Source: Ilyomonas sp963847085 (lineage in GTDB: Bacteria > Bacteroidota > Bacteroidia > Chitinophagales > Chitinophagaceae). From it: a stretch of 64,000 nucleotides of DNA. Numbering within the stretch: position 1 is the first letter of the stretch; every line of letters begins with the position of its first letter. This document shows, piece by piece, positions 35,089 through 44,125 of the stretch. Under the pieces are notes generated by a model, which worked only from the letters and a program-made list of their open reading frames with translations, was not told the origin of the DNA and did no database searches. Location: NCBI GenBank assembly GCA_963847085.1, contig CAWJYO010000003.1:62001-126000 (forward strand), read 5' to 3'. A program made the position numbers and the translations under genes.

Positions 35089-38000
35089 ATGTCAGAACTG
35101 AAGTTACCGAGATTATTAGCCGCCGCAAAAGAGTTCAATGTTGGGCAGGATACACTGTTAAACTTTCTTGTTGGTAAAGGGTTCAATCGTGATGAACTGA
35201 AGCCTACAGCAAAGCTCAACGAAGCTATGTATCGTGCTTTGCAGCAGGAGTTTCACAACGATAAAACAGCTAAAAACAAAGCTGACCTTGTTGAAATCCC
35301 CAAATCTCAAATCGAGCGCAAACCTCGCAGAGAAGAGGAAGATCTCAGCATCAAAAGAGACGAGAAAAAAATTACCCATCACAAGGAAGAAGTTGCCGAA
35401 CCTGTTGCTGTTGTTAAGGAAGAACCTCAACCTCAGCCAGTTGTTGTGCCTGAACCTAAACAACCTGAACCCGAAGTGATAGTGCCTGTTGTGCTTGAAA
35501 CAGAACTGGAAGAAGAGCCTGTAGTTTTAACGACTGAACCTATTATTGAGCCGGAAATGTTGCGTATTGAAGCGCCCGAAATCGAAGCCCCTAAGATTGT
35601 AGATAAAATTGATTTATCTGCGATTGATTCATCCACACGCCCGCGTAAAAACGTGGTGGCTAAACAAGAAGAGCCAACTGAACCTGAAGTTTTGGAAGAA
35701 GAGCCTGTGGCAGTGGTGATTGCTCCCGAAATGGAAGAAGAAGAGATGCAACCAGAGGAGGAAGAGCCGGAACAGCATGAAGAACAACCTGAGTATGAAC
35801 AGCAAGAGCTTGCTCCGGTAGTTGAAAATATAAAAGCAGATAAAATAGAAGGTCCGAAAATATTGGGCAAAATCAATCTCCCGGTTGATAGCGATACACG
35901 TCCCAAACATTCTACCCGGGATGAAAAACGCAAGCGCAAACGCATACCGGTTGATAAAAAAGGAGAAGTTTCTCCGCAGGGACAAACTTCCTTCAACCCA
36001 CAAGCGCGCGGGGGTGCAAGTAATGGTCAGCCACCTTTTAACCGCGAACGTACCATCACACCGCAAAAAGCAAATGCCAACGGGCAAGGCAATGCGGCTC
36101 AGCAAGGCGCCAATCGTCCGGCTTTTCAAAATAAAACCGGACAAACTGGCGGCAGTGGCGGTCGCATACAGATCAACCGCAATGTTGGTGGCAATAACAG
36201 AGGCGGTCAATCCGGCTCAGGTCACGGCCATGGAAGAAACGACAGATTTCAACGTCCGGATGACAAAGAAATTGACCAAAAACAAATCCAGGATAAAATT
36301 CGCGAAACGCAGGCAAAACTGGCAGGACAAGGCGGTCGTGGCAAGAGCCTGAAGGCGCGTCATCGTCGTGAAAAACGACATGAAGCTGCGGAAGCGATGG
36401 GCAATTTGAGCGAGGATAACAAGCTGCAGGTAACTGAATTTGTAACCGTTAGCGAACTGGCTAATTTGATGGATGTCAACTTTACTGATATTATCAGCAA
36501 GTGTATGAGCCTTGGCATTATGGTTTCCATCAACCAGCGTTTGGATGCAGAAGTAATCGAGTTGGTGGCCGGCGAATTTGGCTATGAAGTTGAATTTTTG
36601 GGATTGGATGATATGGATGAAGAGGAAGGCGATGATGAGTTCGACGAAGATGAGGATTTACAAAAACGTGCACCGATTGTTACGATCATGGGCCACGTTG
36701 ACCACGGTAAAACATCGCTGCTTGATTACATCCGCAATGCGAATGTGGTAGCTGGCGAAGCCGGTGGCATTACACAGCACATTGGTGCTTACGAAGTTAC
36801 TTTGCCAACCGAAGAGCACATTACATTTTTAGATACACCAGGTCACGAAGCCTTCACAGCAATGCGTGCCCGTGGTGCAAAAGTTACTGATATTGCTGTA
36901 ATAGTGGTGGCTGCCGATGATGCAGTAATGCCTCAAACGAAGGAAGCTATCAGCCATGCGCAGGCAGCCGGTGTGCCTATGATTTTTGCTGTAAATAAAA
37001 TAGATAAAGACGGAGCTAATCCGCAAAAAATATATGAGCAGCTTTCGCAAATGAATATTTTGGTGGAAGAATGGGGTGGTAAATATCAAAGCCAGGAACT
37101 GAGTGCAAAGAAAGGTTTGAACGTAGATGCTTTACTTGAAAAAATATTGCTTGAAGCTGAACTATTAGACCTTAAAGCGAGCCCTGATAAAGAAGCTTCC
37201 GGTAGTGTTATTGAAGCTTCTCTTGATAAAGGTCGTGGTTTTGTGGCAACTGTATTGGTGCAAAATGGCACATTAAAGATTGGAGATATTTTGGTGTCAG
37301 GCCAACATTATGGACGCATTAAAGCGATGTTTAACGAGCGTAACCAACGCGTGAATGAAGCACCGCCATCAACGCCTGTACAAATTTTAGGTTTAAACGG
37401 CGCTCCGCAGGCCGGTGAAAAATTCAAGGTATATGCCGATGAAGCCGAAGCCAAAGAAGTAGCCACTAAACGCGCGCAAATCACGCGCGAGCAAGGGTTA
37501 CGTGCGAAGAAGCACATTACATTGGACGAAATCGGACGTCGTTTAGCGCTGGGTAACTTTAAAGAGTTAAATGTTATCATCAAAGGTGATGTGGATGGTT
37601 CGGTAGAAGCATTAAGCGATTCGTTGCAAAAGTTATCTACTGAAGAAATCGCTGTGAACGTGGTTCACAAAGCAGTTGGCCAGATTTCAGAAAGCGATGT
37701 GTTGTTAGCTACTGCATCAGATGCTATCTTAATCGGTTTCAATGTTCGCCCAAGCACACAAGCCAATCGGTTGGCCGAGACTGAAGGTGTACAAATTAAA
37801 ATGTACTCTATCATTTACAATGCTATCGAAGAAGTGAAGAGTGCGATGGAAGGCTTGCTGGAACCGAAGATTCAGGAAAGAGAAGTAGCTACTGTTGAAA
37901 TTCGTGAGGTATATAAATTTGATAAAGCAACGGTTGCCGGTTGTTATGTTACCGATGGCAAAATACGCCGCGACAGCAAAATCCGTTTGTTCCGAGATGG

Positions 38001-38187
38001 TATTTTAATTTATCCAAGAACAGAAGGCGGATTTGCAGAACTGGGCAGCCTGAAGCGATTTAAAGACGATGTAAAAGAAGTAGCAACCGGTTATGAATGC
38101 GGCTTAACTATTAAGAATTTTGCCGACATCAATGTAGGCGATACTATTATTGCGGTTGAAGAGGAAGAAGTAAAACGCACACTGTAA
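35089..38187 (+). CDS. infB: Translation initiation factor IF-2
   Basis: A 1,032-residue IF-2, the GTPase that places initiator tRNA on the 30S subunit and promotes subunit joining. An N-terminal IF2_N helix (LPRLLAAAKEFNVGQDTLLN) is followed by a Glu/Pro/Val-rich and then Gly/Asn/Gln-rich linker of about 330 residues. A second IF2_N unit has VSELANLMDVNFTDIISKCM. The G domain starts near residue 534 with GHVDHGKTSLLDYI, then DTPGHEAF and NKIDK, and domains II-IV end with FADINVGDTIIAVEEEE. The long low-complexity linker is typical of Bacteroidota. Serine-rich frames on the other strand are shadows. Confidence 0.97.
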   Translation: MSELKLPRLLAAAKEFNVGQDTLLNFLVGKGFNRDELKPTAKLNEAMYRALQQEFHNDKTAKNKADLVEIPKSQIERKPRREEEDLSIKRDEKKITHHKEEVAEPVAVVKEEPQPQPVVVPEPKQPEPEVIVPVVLETELEEEPVVLTTEPIIEPEMLRIEAPEIEAPKIVDKIDLSAIDSSTRPRKNVVAKQEEPTEPEVLEEEPVAVVIAPEMEEEEMQPEEEEPEQHEEQPEYEQQELAPVVENIKADKIEGPKILGKINLPVDSDTRPKHSTRDEKRKRKRIPVDKKGEVSPQGQTSFNPQARGGASNGQPPFNRERTITPQKANANGQGNAAQQGANRPAFQNKTGQTGGSGGRIQINRNVGGNNRGGQSGSGHGHGRNDRFQRPDDKEIDQKQIQDKIRETQAKLAGQGGRGKSLKARHRREKRHEAAEAMGNLSEDNKLQVTEFVTVSELANLMDVNFTDIISKCMSLGIMVSINQRLDAEVIELVAGEFGYEVEFLGLDDMDEEEGDDEFDEDEDLQKRAPIVTIMGHVDHGKTSLLDYIRNANVVAGEAGGITQHIGAYEVTLPTEEHITFLDTPGHEAFTAMRARGAKVTDIAVIVVAADDAVMPQTKEAISHAQAAGVPMIFAVNKIDKDGANPQKIYEQLSQMNILVEEWGGKYQSQELSAKKGLNVDALLEKILLEAELLDLKASPDKEASGSVIEASLDKGRGFVATVLVQNGTLKIGDILVSGQHYGRIKAMFNERNQRVNEAPPSTPVQILGLNGAPQAGEKFKVYADEAEAKEVATKRAQITREQGLRAKKHITLDEIGRRLALGNFKELNVIIKGDVDGSVEALSDSLQKLSTEEIAVNVVHKAVGQISESDVLLATASDAILIGFNVRPSTQANRLAETEGVQIKMYSIIYNAIEEVKSAMEGLLEPKIQEREVATVEIREVYKFDKATVAGCYVTDGKIRRDSKIRLFRDGILIYPRTEGGFAELGSLKRFKDDVKEVATGYECGLTIKNFADINVGDTIIAVEEEEVKRTL

Positions 38188-38210
38188 GAATCTTTTGATT
38201 TCAATATTCA

Positions 38211-38243
38211 AATGCCGCTTCTGATGAACTCAGAAGCGGCATT
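38211..38243 (+). terminator. infB terminator
   Basis: A 13-base stem AATGCCGCTTCTG / CAGAAGCGGCATT followed by TTTGTTTT, 23 bases after the infB stop codon. Confidence 0.9.
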
Positions 38244-38309
38244 TTGTTTTGAGAAAAAGGGCAAAAACAAAAGCAGGCAGAGGTTTAAAATGTAGAAGGA
38301 GATATTTTG

Positions 38310-38390
38310 AAACACATAGAATCAAAGAAACATAAGGAAAGCACATAAAAAAGCTATGTGAAACCTATGTTTCTTTGATTCTATGTGTTT
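38310..38390. repeat. Long inverted-repeat element, copy B
   Basis: The 25-base arms are exact reverse complements (38310-38334 and 38366-38390) around a 31-base centre containing GCACAT and CTATGTG blocks. It is the sister of the element at 28934-29075 in the opposite orientation, sharing arms built on CACATAGAATCA and GAAACATA words. Confidence 0.82.
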
Positions 38391-38465
38391 TATTCTATTG
38401 TCATTAAAGCATCATTTGGTTTTGCGTCCTTTTTATGCCTCCTTTCTTGTTGTATTTTCGCGTGA

Positions 38466-39356
38466 ATGAGTCAAATTGTACAATCTGCAAAAGCTGTTTT
38501 TAAAAATAGCATCCCGCTATCAGGTGATATTGTTTTTGAACGAAATCACCAGCTTCCGCATTCTGTTGATTACACCATCACCCGCTTTTATTCAAACAAT
38601 ACTTTTCTGCAGGAAGACGCGGGCATATTATCTTATATCGTTGACAAAGCAGAGCCTGCCAACAACTGCTTGGAACTTCAGTTTTGCATTACCCGAAATA
38701 GACTCTCATCAGAAAAAAGCAATACAACAGTTAGCGAAACTACCGATGTTTTTCGGTTTCATTTTACGCCGACTTTTCTCAATCAGTTTGTTCAAAATGT
38801 AAAGCTTGTAAATAAAAAAGACGAAGTGCTTGCTTTTCATTATCCATATTCATTTACCAAATTGTTTCCGCTGTGCAACCGAAGATTGAATGTGCTGGAA
38901 GCTTTGTTAACGAACGATTACAAGGGAGCGGTACAAAATGTCTTTATCAACGCAAAAGTGCATGAGCTTTTGCTCTACAGTATCGAATGTTTGATTGATG
39001 AAAAAGAGGACGTTTTTTCCTGCCGTTTTTTAGCTGATGAAAGCGGGCGCGAGCGAATTTATCAGGCAAGAGATATTTTGCTGCAACGCATTGGTGAACC
39101 GATCACCATCAAAGAATTAAGTCGTAAAGTTGCCATTAATGAATGCTATTTAAAGAAAGGCTTTAAGGAAGTGTTTGGCACCACCATTTTTGATTTTTAT
39201 CAGCAGCAGCGAATGGAACATGCCAAATATTTGTTGTACGAAAAAAGCCTGAGCGTAACTGATGTTTCGCATTTACTTGGCTATTCTTCCATATCACATT
39301 TTTCTTCTGCTTTTAAAAAACATACAGGCTTAAAACCGTGTGAATTATTGAAATAG
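38466..39356 (+). CDS. AraC-family transcriptional regulator
   Basis: 296 residues. The C-terminal two-helix-turn-helix domain is clear: ITIKELSRKVAINECYLKKG then FKEVFGTTIFDFYQQQRMEH, and LSVTDVSHLLGYSSISHFSS ending FKKHTGLKPCELL. The N-terminal 180 residues are a sensory domain of unknown ligand with a beta-rich start. It lies 99 bases upstream of treY on the same strand, so control of trehalose synthesis is possible. No binding-site evidence can be drawn from a single copy. Confidence 0.92.
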   Translation: MSQIVQSAKAVFKNSIPLSGDIVFERNHQLPHSVDYTITRFYSNNTFLQEDAGILSYIVDKAEPANNCLELQFCITRNRLSSEKSNTTVSETTDVFRFHFTPTFLNQFVQNVKLVNKKDEVLAFHYPYSFTKLFPLCNRRLNVLEALLTNDYKGAVQNVFINAKVHELLLYSIECLIDEKEDVFSCRFLADESGRERIYQARDILLQRIGEPITIKELSRKVAINECYLKKGFKEVFGTTIFDFYQQQRMEHAKYLLYEKSLSVTDVSHLLGYSSISHFSSAFKKHTGLKPCELLK

Positions 39357-39455
39357 AACCATTTATCGTCTTTGTTATTCTACGCGTTACTCATTATTAT
39401 TGCTTCTGCACAGTCTTTGCTTTGCTTTTGCAAATTCTTTTAAAACAAAGCACAC

Positions 39456-42107
39456 ATGTATTTTCCTTCTGCAACGTATCGTGTTCAACTCAATAGTTCC
39501 TATCCATTTTCGCAGTTAAAAGCGATTATCAGTTATTTACATAAACTCGGCATTTCAACTATTTATGCTGCACCAATCACAACATCAATGAGCGGCAGCA
39601 CGCATGGCTATGATGTTTGTAATCCGGATGAGTTGAATCCTGAAATTGGCACGATGGAGGAGTTTGAGAAAATCAGTCAGCAACTAAAGGAAAAAGGCAT
39701 GAGCTGGTTGCAGGATGTTGTACCCAACCACATGGCATTTATCATAGATAATGAACGATTGATGGACGTTTTTGAACGAGGTGAACAATCGCCGTATTAC
39801 AATTACTTCGACATTAACTGGAATCACTTTGATGCGACTTATAAAGGCAAATTAATGGTTCCGTTTATTGGTAAAGATCTGAATGAAGCCATCAGGGATA
39901 ACGAAATTAAATTGGTGTTTGATGAGGATTTTTATCTATCTTATTTCGATACAAAATATCCTGTTGCTGTAAACTCATTGGCAGTTATTATTTCATTACT
40001 GAATAATGAATTGCTACAAAACGAAACAGCCAATTTATTAGGCAAAACCAAAAGCAGTAAAGATGAATGGAAGGGCGCAAAAAAGGAATGGCTTACTAAA
40101 ATAAAGGGCGAAACCAAAAGCATTGCCGAAGCAGTCAATAATATTAATGAAAACAAAGCTCTGCTTCGCGAATTTATTCAGCAGCAGCACTATTTGTTGA
40201 CCTGGTTTAAAGTAACAGAAAGCGAAATTAATTTCAGAAGATTCTTCACCGTAAACCAATTGATTTGCCTTCGCATGGAAGACGAATCTGTTTACACCGA
40301 TTATCATCGGTTCATTTTTTCGTTGTACCAAAAAGGTTTAATTCAAGGTGTTCGCATAGATCATATTGATGGATTGTACCATCCGCAGGAATATGTTGAC
40401 AGGCTTCGCAAATCTTTGGGTGAAGATTGCTATATCGTTGCTGAAAAAATACTTGAGTACAACGAAGACATTGCGCGCGACTGGAAGCTGCAAGGCACAA
40501 GTGGATATGAGTTTTTATCGTTCACCAATCAATTGCTAACGGATAAAAAAGGTGCTGAAAAACTATTGGCATTCTACAAAGAACTTGTACCGCAATCACA
40601 ATCGTATGAAGACATTGTATTCCAAAAAAAACATGCTTTTTTATATTCCCAAATGCAGGGCGAACTGGATAATCTGGTTCATCTTGCTAAAGAGCTAAAA
40701 GTCTTTCCTATCGCAGCTTTTAGCCAGGAAGGTTTAAAAAAAGCATTGGGAATTTTGATGGCTTCATTTCCGGTATATCGCATTTATCCTGATGCTTATC
40801 CGTTACATAAAGAAGCGCTGCCCATTGTAAAAAAAGCATTCGAAAAAGCTTCACAAAAAGGTGAAGATGTACAACAGGAATTACAGCTTTTACAAACCCT
40901 TTTTGATGCAAATGGCAAAGCGCCAGGCGATCAGAATAAGTTGTTGTTCTTAATGCGCCTGATGCAATTTACCGGACCGCTGGCTGCGAAGGGTGTTGAA
41001 GACACAACATTTTATGTTTACAATCCCCTCATTTCGCACAACGAAGTGGGCGATTCGCCTTTACAACTGGGTATCACTATTGACGAATTTCATCAAAAAA
41101 TGAAGAGCCGGCAAGAGAACAATCCGTATTCTTTAAATGCCACTTCAACACACGATACTAAGCGCGGCGAAGATGGCCGAATGCGCATCAACGCACTGGC
41201 TGCTATGCCCGATAAATGGATACAAAATGTAAACAACTGGCGGCAGATGAATACGCCATTTGTAAAAATGGTCAAAAACAAACCTGCGCCTTCCACTAAT
41301 GATGAATACTTTATTTATCAATCTCTCATCGGTGCTTTCCCTGAAGACTTAACCGTTACGGAAGCGTTTATCAGCCGTACATTGTCTTTCATCGAAAAAG
41401 CGTTGCGTGAAGCCAAAGTAGAAACGACTTACAGCGAACCCAATGTTGAATATGAAGAAGCCTGCAAGAGTTTTATCACTTCACTTTTGGATGAAAAACA
41501 GCCATTTCTAAAAAGCTTTACTGCTTTTTTAGATGAAGTAATTGATGCAGCTACTTTATATTCATTGGCACAGACAGTAATTAAAATAACGGCTCCCGGC
41601 ATTCCTGATGTTTATCAGGGTTGCGAATTGTGGGATATAAGTTATGTTGACCCTGACAACCGCCGACCCATTGATTACGATTGCCGCATCAGCAATTTAG
41701 ATGAAATTATTGCCTTAGAGCGGGGAAGTATAGAGTCGTTGCTTTCCTTTCTTCATCAGCATAAAAAAGAAGGCAGAGAAAAGTTGTATGCTATATATAA
41801 AACACTCAACCTTCGAACAGCGCATAACGATTTGTTTTTGCATGGAAAATACATTCCACTGCAAACAAATGAGGAAAAGGTAATGGCTTATGCAAGAAGA
41901 AGAGACGAAAACTGGGTGATAGTTGTGATTCCTTTTTGTGAAGAATTGTTGCAAAACAAAGAAGCCATAACAGTTATGCTTCCAACTGATGCGCCAAAGC
42001 ATTTGACAAACATTTTTACAAATGAAACAATTGACCTTACGAATAATGACAACCTGATTTCTTCTTTACAAAAGTTTCCGGTAGCGGTGTTAACAGCGGG
42101 TTGGTAA
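39456..42107 (+). CDS. treY: Malto-oligosyltrehalose synthase
   Basis: An 883-residue GH13 enzyme that converts the reducing-end alpha-1,4 bond of a maltodextrin into the alpha,alpha-1,1 bond of trehalose. The motifs are PSATYRVQLNSSYPF at the start, then LQDVVPNHMAF, GVRIDHIDGLYHPQEY (with the nucleophile Asp), IVAEKILE (acid/base Glu) and ATSTHDTKRGEDGRMRI. The family's long insertion between strands 3 and 4 is present. The partner treZ and treX are not in the window, so the pathway must be completed elsewhere or this gene is used alone. It is cytosolic. Confidence 0.94.
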   Translation: MYFPSATYRVQLNSSYPFSQLKAIISYLHKLGISTIYAAPITTSMSGSTHGYDVCNPDELNPEIGTMEEFEKISQQLKEKGMSWLQDVVPNHMAFIIDNERLMDVFERGEQSPYYNYFDINWNHFDATYKGKLMVPFIGKDLNEAIRDNEIKLVFDEDFYLSYFDTKYPVAVNSLAVIISLLNNELLQNETANLLGKTKSSKDEWKGAKKEWLTKIKGETKSIAEAVNNINENKALLREFIQQQHYLLTWFKVTESEINFRRFFTVNQLICLRMEDESVYTDYHRFIFSLYQKGLIQGVRIDHIDGLYHPQEYVDRLRKSLGEDCYIVAEKILEYNEDIARDWKLQGTSGYEFLSFTNQLLTDKKGAEKLLAFYKELVPQSQSYEDIVFQKKHAFLYSQMQGELDNLVHLAKELKVFPIAAFSQEGLKKALGILMASFPVYRIYPDAYPLHKEALPIVKKAFEKASQKGEDVQQELQLLQTLFDANGKAPGDQNKLLFLMRLMQFTGPLAAKGVEDTTFYVYNPLISHNEVGDSPLQLGITIDEFHQKMKSRQENNPYSLNATSTHDTKRGEDGRMRINALAAMPDKWIQNVNNWRQMNTPFVKMVKNKPAPSTNDEYFIYQSLIGAFPEDLTVTEAFISRTLSFIEKALREAKVETTYSEPNVEYEEACKSFITSLLDEKQPFLKSFTAFLDEVIDAATLYSLAQTVIKITAPGIPDVYQGCELWDISYVDPDNRRPIDYDCRISNLDEIIALERGSIESLLSFLHQHKKEGREKLYAIYKTLNLRTAHNDLFLHGKYIPLQTNEEKVMAYARRRDENWVIVVIPFCEELLQNKEAITVMLPTDAPKHLTNIFTNETIDLTNNDNLISSLQKFPVAVLTAGW

Positions 42108-42167
42108 TGACAATTCTCTAACTTTTTGTATGAGATTTCGTTTGCAGTATCATCTTTGCAACCACAC

Positions 42168-43124
42168 ATGAAGCAGCCAGTAAAACCAGCCGCACCCGTT
42201 TGGTTAGTTATAGTAGCTTTTGCAATTGTTTATCTTGTTTGGGGCTCTACTTATTTTTTTATGCAAACCTCCGAAAAGGGGTTTCCTCCCTTTATGCTCG
42301 GTGCCGTTCGCTTTTCTGCATCCGGTATTTTGTTGCTCCTTTGGTGTGCCATCAAAAAGAAAAAGCTGTGGTTGCGAAAGCAAATTATTTCTTCTTTTAT
42401 TGTCGGTAATTTACTCTTGTTTATTGCCACCGGCTCTATAATTTGGGCTGAACAATGGCTACCGAGTTCCTTTGTTGCCGTACTGGTTTCAGCCGTGCCG
42501 GTGTGGTTGATTTTGCTCGACAAGCGCAACCGGAAAACTAATTTTAGTAACCCGAAAATTATAATTGGTGTAATCATTGGTTTTGCAGGTGTTGTACTGC
42601 TGTTTGCCCAAAAATTAATTTCAAATGTAGCAGCCGCCAACAGCGCTTTGTTGATTATAAATATGTTGATCGTAATAGGCGGAAATATTAGCTGGGCGGC
42701 AGGTTCGTTGTATTCAAAATATCACAGCGAAGGCAATGTAATGGTAAGTGCGGCTTGGCAAATGATTGGAGCTGCTTGTTCTTTTATTATCCTTACTTTT
42801 TGCACCGGCGAAGTAAGCCGTTTTCATCTTCAGCAAGTGCCGCTTACTGCATGGCTTTCGGTTTTATACCTGGTAACCATGGGTTCGCTGGCAGGTTACA
42901 GTGCATACATCTGGCTGCTGAGTGTGAGGCCTGCCACGCAGGTTAGCACCAATGCGTATGTAAATCCTGTGGTTGCTGTTTTATTAGGAGCATTTGTAGG
43001 AAACGAATTAATAAGTAAAGTGCAGTTGTTTGCTTTAGCTATTATATTGTCGAGTGTGTTTATTATTAATGCTGATAAATACAAAAGAACTTCTGAAAAG
43101 AGGATAGAAACTGAAGACAGGTGA
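42168..43124 (+). CDS. EamA/DMT-family transporter
   Basis: A 318-residue inner-membrane protein with ten predicted helices in two EamA repeats. Helix 1 contains WLVIVAFAIVYLVWGSTYFF, and PPFMLGAVRFSASGILLLLW follows as expected for the family. The second repeat starts near LLIINMLIVIGGNISWAAGS. The end AYVNPVVAVLLGAFVGNELI is the classic closing helix. Start ATG 42168 is chosen over one 14 codons earlier. It likely exports or imports a small metabolite such as an amino acid. Its 3' end forms one arm of a 20-base perfect inverted repeat with an rnhA remnant. Confidence 0.93.
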   Translation: MKQPVKPAAPVWLVIVAFAIVYLVWGSTYFFMQTSEKGFPPFMLGAVRFSASGILLLLWCAIKKKKLWLRKQIISSFIVGNLLLFIATGSIIWAEQWLPSSFVAVLVSAVPVWLILLDKRNRKTNFSNPKIIIGVIIGFAGVVLLFAQKLISNVAAANSALLIINMLIVIGGNISWAAGSLYSKYHSEGNVMVSAAWQMIGAACSFIILTFCTGEVSRFHLQQVPLTAWLSVLYLVTMGSLAGYSAYIWLLSVRPATQVSTNAYVNPVVAVLLGAFVGNELISKVQLFALAIILSSVFIINADKYKRTSEKRIETEDR

Positions 43125-43198
43125 TGAAAAAGTGATAAAAACAAACACATCATTTTGGTCTCATCTTCTCAGAAGTTCTTCATCACCTGTCTTCAGTT
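43109..43198. repeat. 20-base perfect inverted repeat between convergent gene ends
   Basis: Bases 43109-43128 at the end of the EamA gene and 43179-43198 at the end of the rnhA remnant are exact reverse complements, with a 50-base loop. Both encode a closing TEDR plus stop on opposite strands. It may serve as a bidirectional terminator. Confidence 0.8.
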
Positions 43199-43308
43199 CC
43201 ATTCATGCCATCAGAAGTTCCTTTATACACTTCATCAATCAACAAATTATTTTCTTTAAGTGCGTCAATTGCCAACTGGTGGAAACGGCTGTTACAGCGA
43301 TTGTAAGC
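43183..43308 (-). pseudogene. rnhA 3' end fragment
   Basis: A 41-codon piece with no start. It reads AYNRCNSRFHQLAIDALKEN then NLLIDEVYKG, matching the C-terminal metal-Asp/helix region of RNase HI (the intact gene at 47315 has NNRCDQLATTAADGNNLLID). The region's catalytic Asp is replaced by His or another residue here (CNSRFHQLA against CDQLA), and the upstream part is missing. A 28-base block (43225-43252) is identical to 47342-47369. It is the far end of the segment that also holds TetR and the esterase-like gene. Confidence 0.8.
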
Positions 43309-43408
43309 TATCAATTACTAATTTAAGGAAATTTTTTTTATCCAAATAATTTCTCTTTTCTTTACATTTTGGAAATTTTTTTATTTATAATAATTTCCTT
43401 GCCCATCT

Positions 43409-44065
43409 ATGAAAGAAGTTATTCTGCAAAAGTCGCTTAATTTATTTTTAAAGCATGGCATTCGCGGAATGTCAAATAATAAGCTGGTAGAGTTGTTAGG
43501 CATTTCCACCAAAACGGTGTACAAACATTTTACTAACAAAGAAGGGTTGCTTGAAGAGGTGCTATATATGTATCATGGGATGCAGTATGAAAAATTGCAA
43601 AACCTTCCAACCGATCAAAATGCTGCCTGTTTGTTTTTTGATGTTTGGCAAATAGCTGTGGAAACGGAGTACAAGGTGAACAAAGTGTTTTACGATGACC
43701 TTCATTATTACTACCCCGAGCTGGAAAAGAAAGTAGAAAAGGCGATTGGCAAAAAGTTCGAAGAGTTCTTTCTTTCCATTATTCAAAGAGGTGTTGCAGA
43801 AGGTTGCCTTCGGAAAGAAATTCCTTCGGAAGTTGCCTTAAGAAGCGTATTGGTTCTTCACCGGGCCGCCGTTCGGGGAGAACATTTTAAAAAGTTTCGT
43901 TTGTCTGCCAATGATTTGCTTTTAGATACAACTGTTGTTTATATCAGAGGCTTGTGCACCGATAAAGGTATTCAGGCTTTAGACAAGCATATCAGAACAC
44001 ATCAATCTGCCGAAAGCGTTGTTAACAGACAATTAAAGACCGGCCAAGAGCAAGGTATCTTATAA
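43409..44065 (+). CDS. TetR/AcrR-family transcriptional regulator
   Basis: A 218-residue repressor-type regulator. The N-terminal helix-turn-helix is standard: LNLFLKHGIRGMSNNKLVEL then LGISTKTVYKHFTNKEGLLE. The C-terminal ligand domain is all-helical and unassigned (YDDLHYYYPELEKKVEKAIG). It lies 60 bases upstream of the esterase-like gene on the same strand, a layout that suggests local control, with a phenolic or lipid-like effector possible. Not more can be said from sequence. Confidence 0.9.
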   Translation: MKEVILQKSLNLFLKHGIRGMSNNKLVELLGISTKTVYKHFTNKEGLLEEVLYMYHGMQYEKLQNLPTDQNAACLFFDVWQIAVETEYKVNKVFYDDLHYYYPELEKKVEKAIGKKFEEFFLSIIQRGVAEGCLRKEIPSEVALRSVLVLHRAAVRGEHFKKFRLSANDLLLDTTVVYIRGLCTDKGIQALDKHIRTHQSAESVVNRQLKTGQEQGIL

Positions 44066-44125
44066 CTGCGGTGAAATAACTAAAAAGCAATATAAACATC
44101 AGAACTCACTACAAAACATAATTGT

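Noticed and set aside
35433..36210. Long serine-, valine- and threonine-rich frames opposite infB
   Set aside because: They mirror the Glu/Pro-rich and Gly/Asn-rich linker of IF-2 on the other strand and have no family character.
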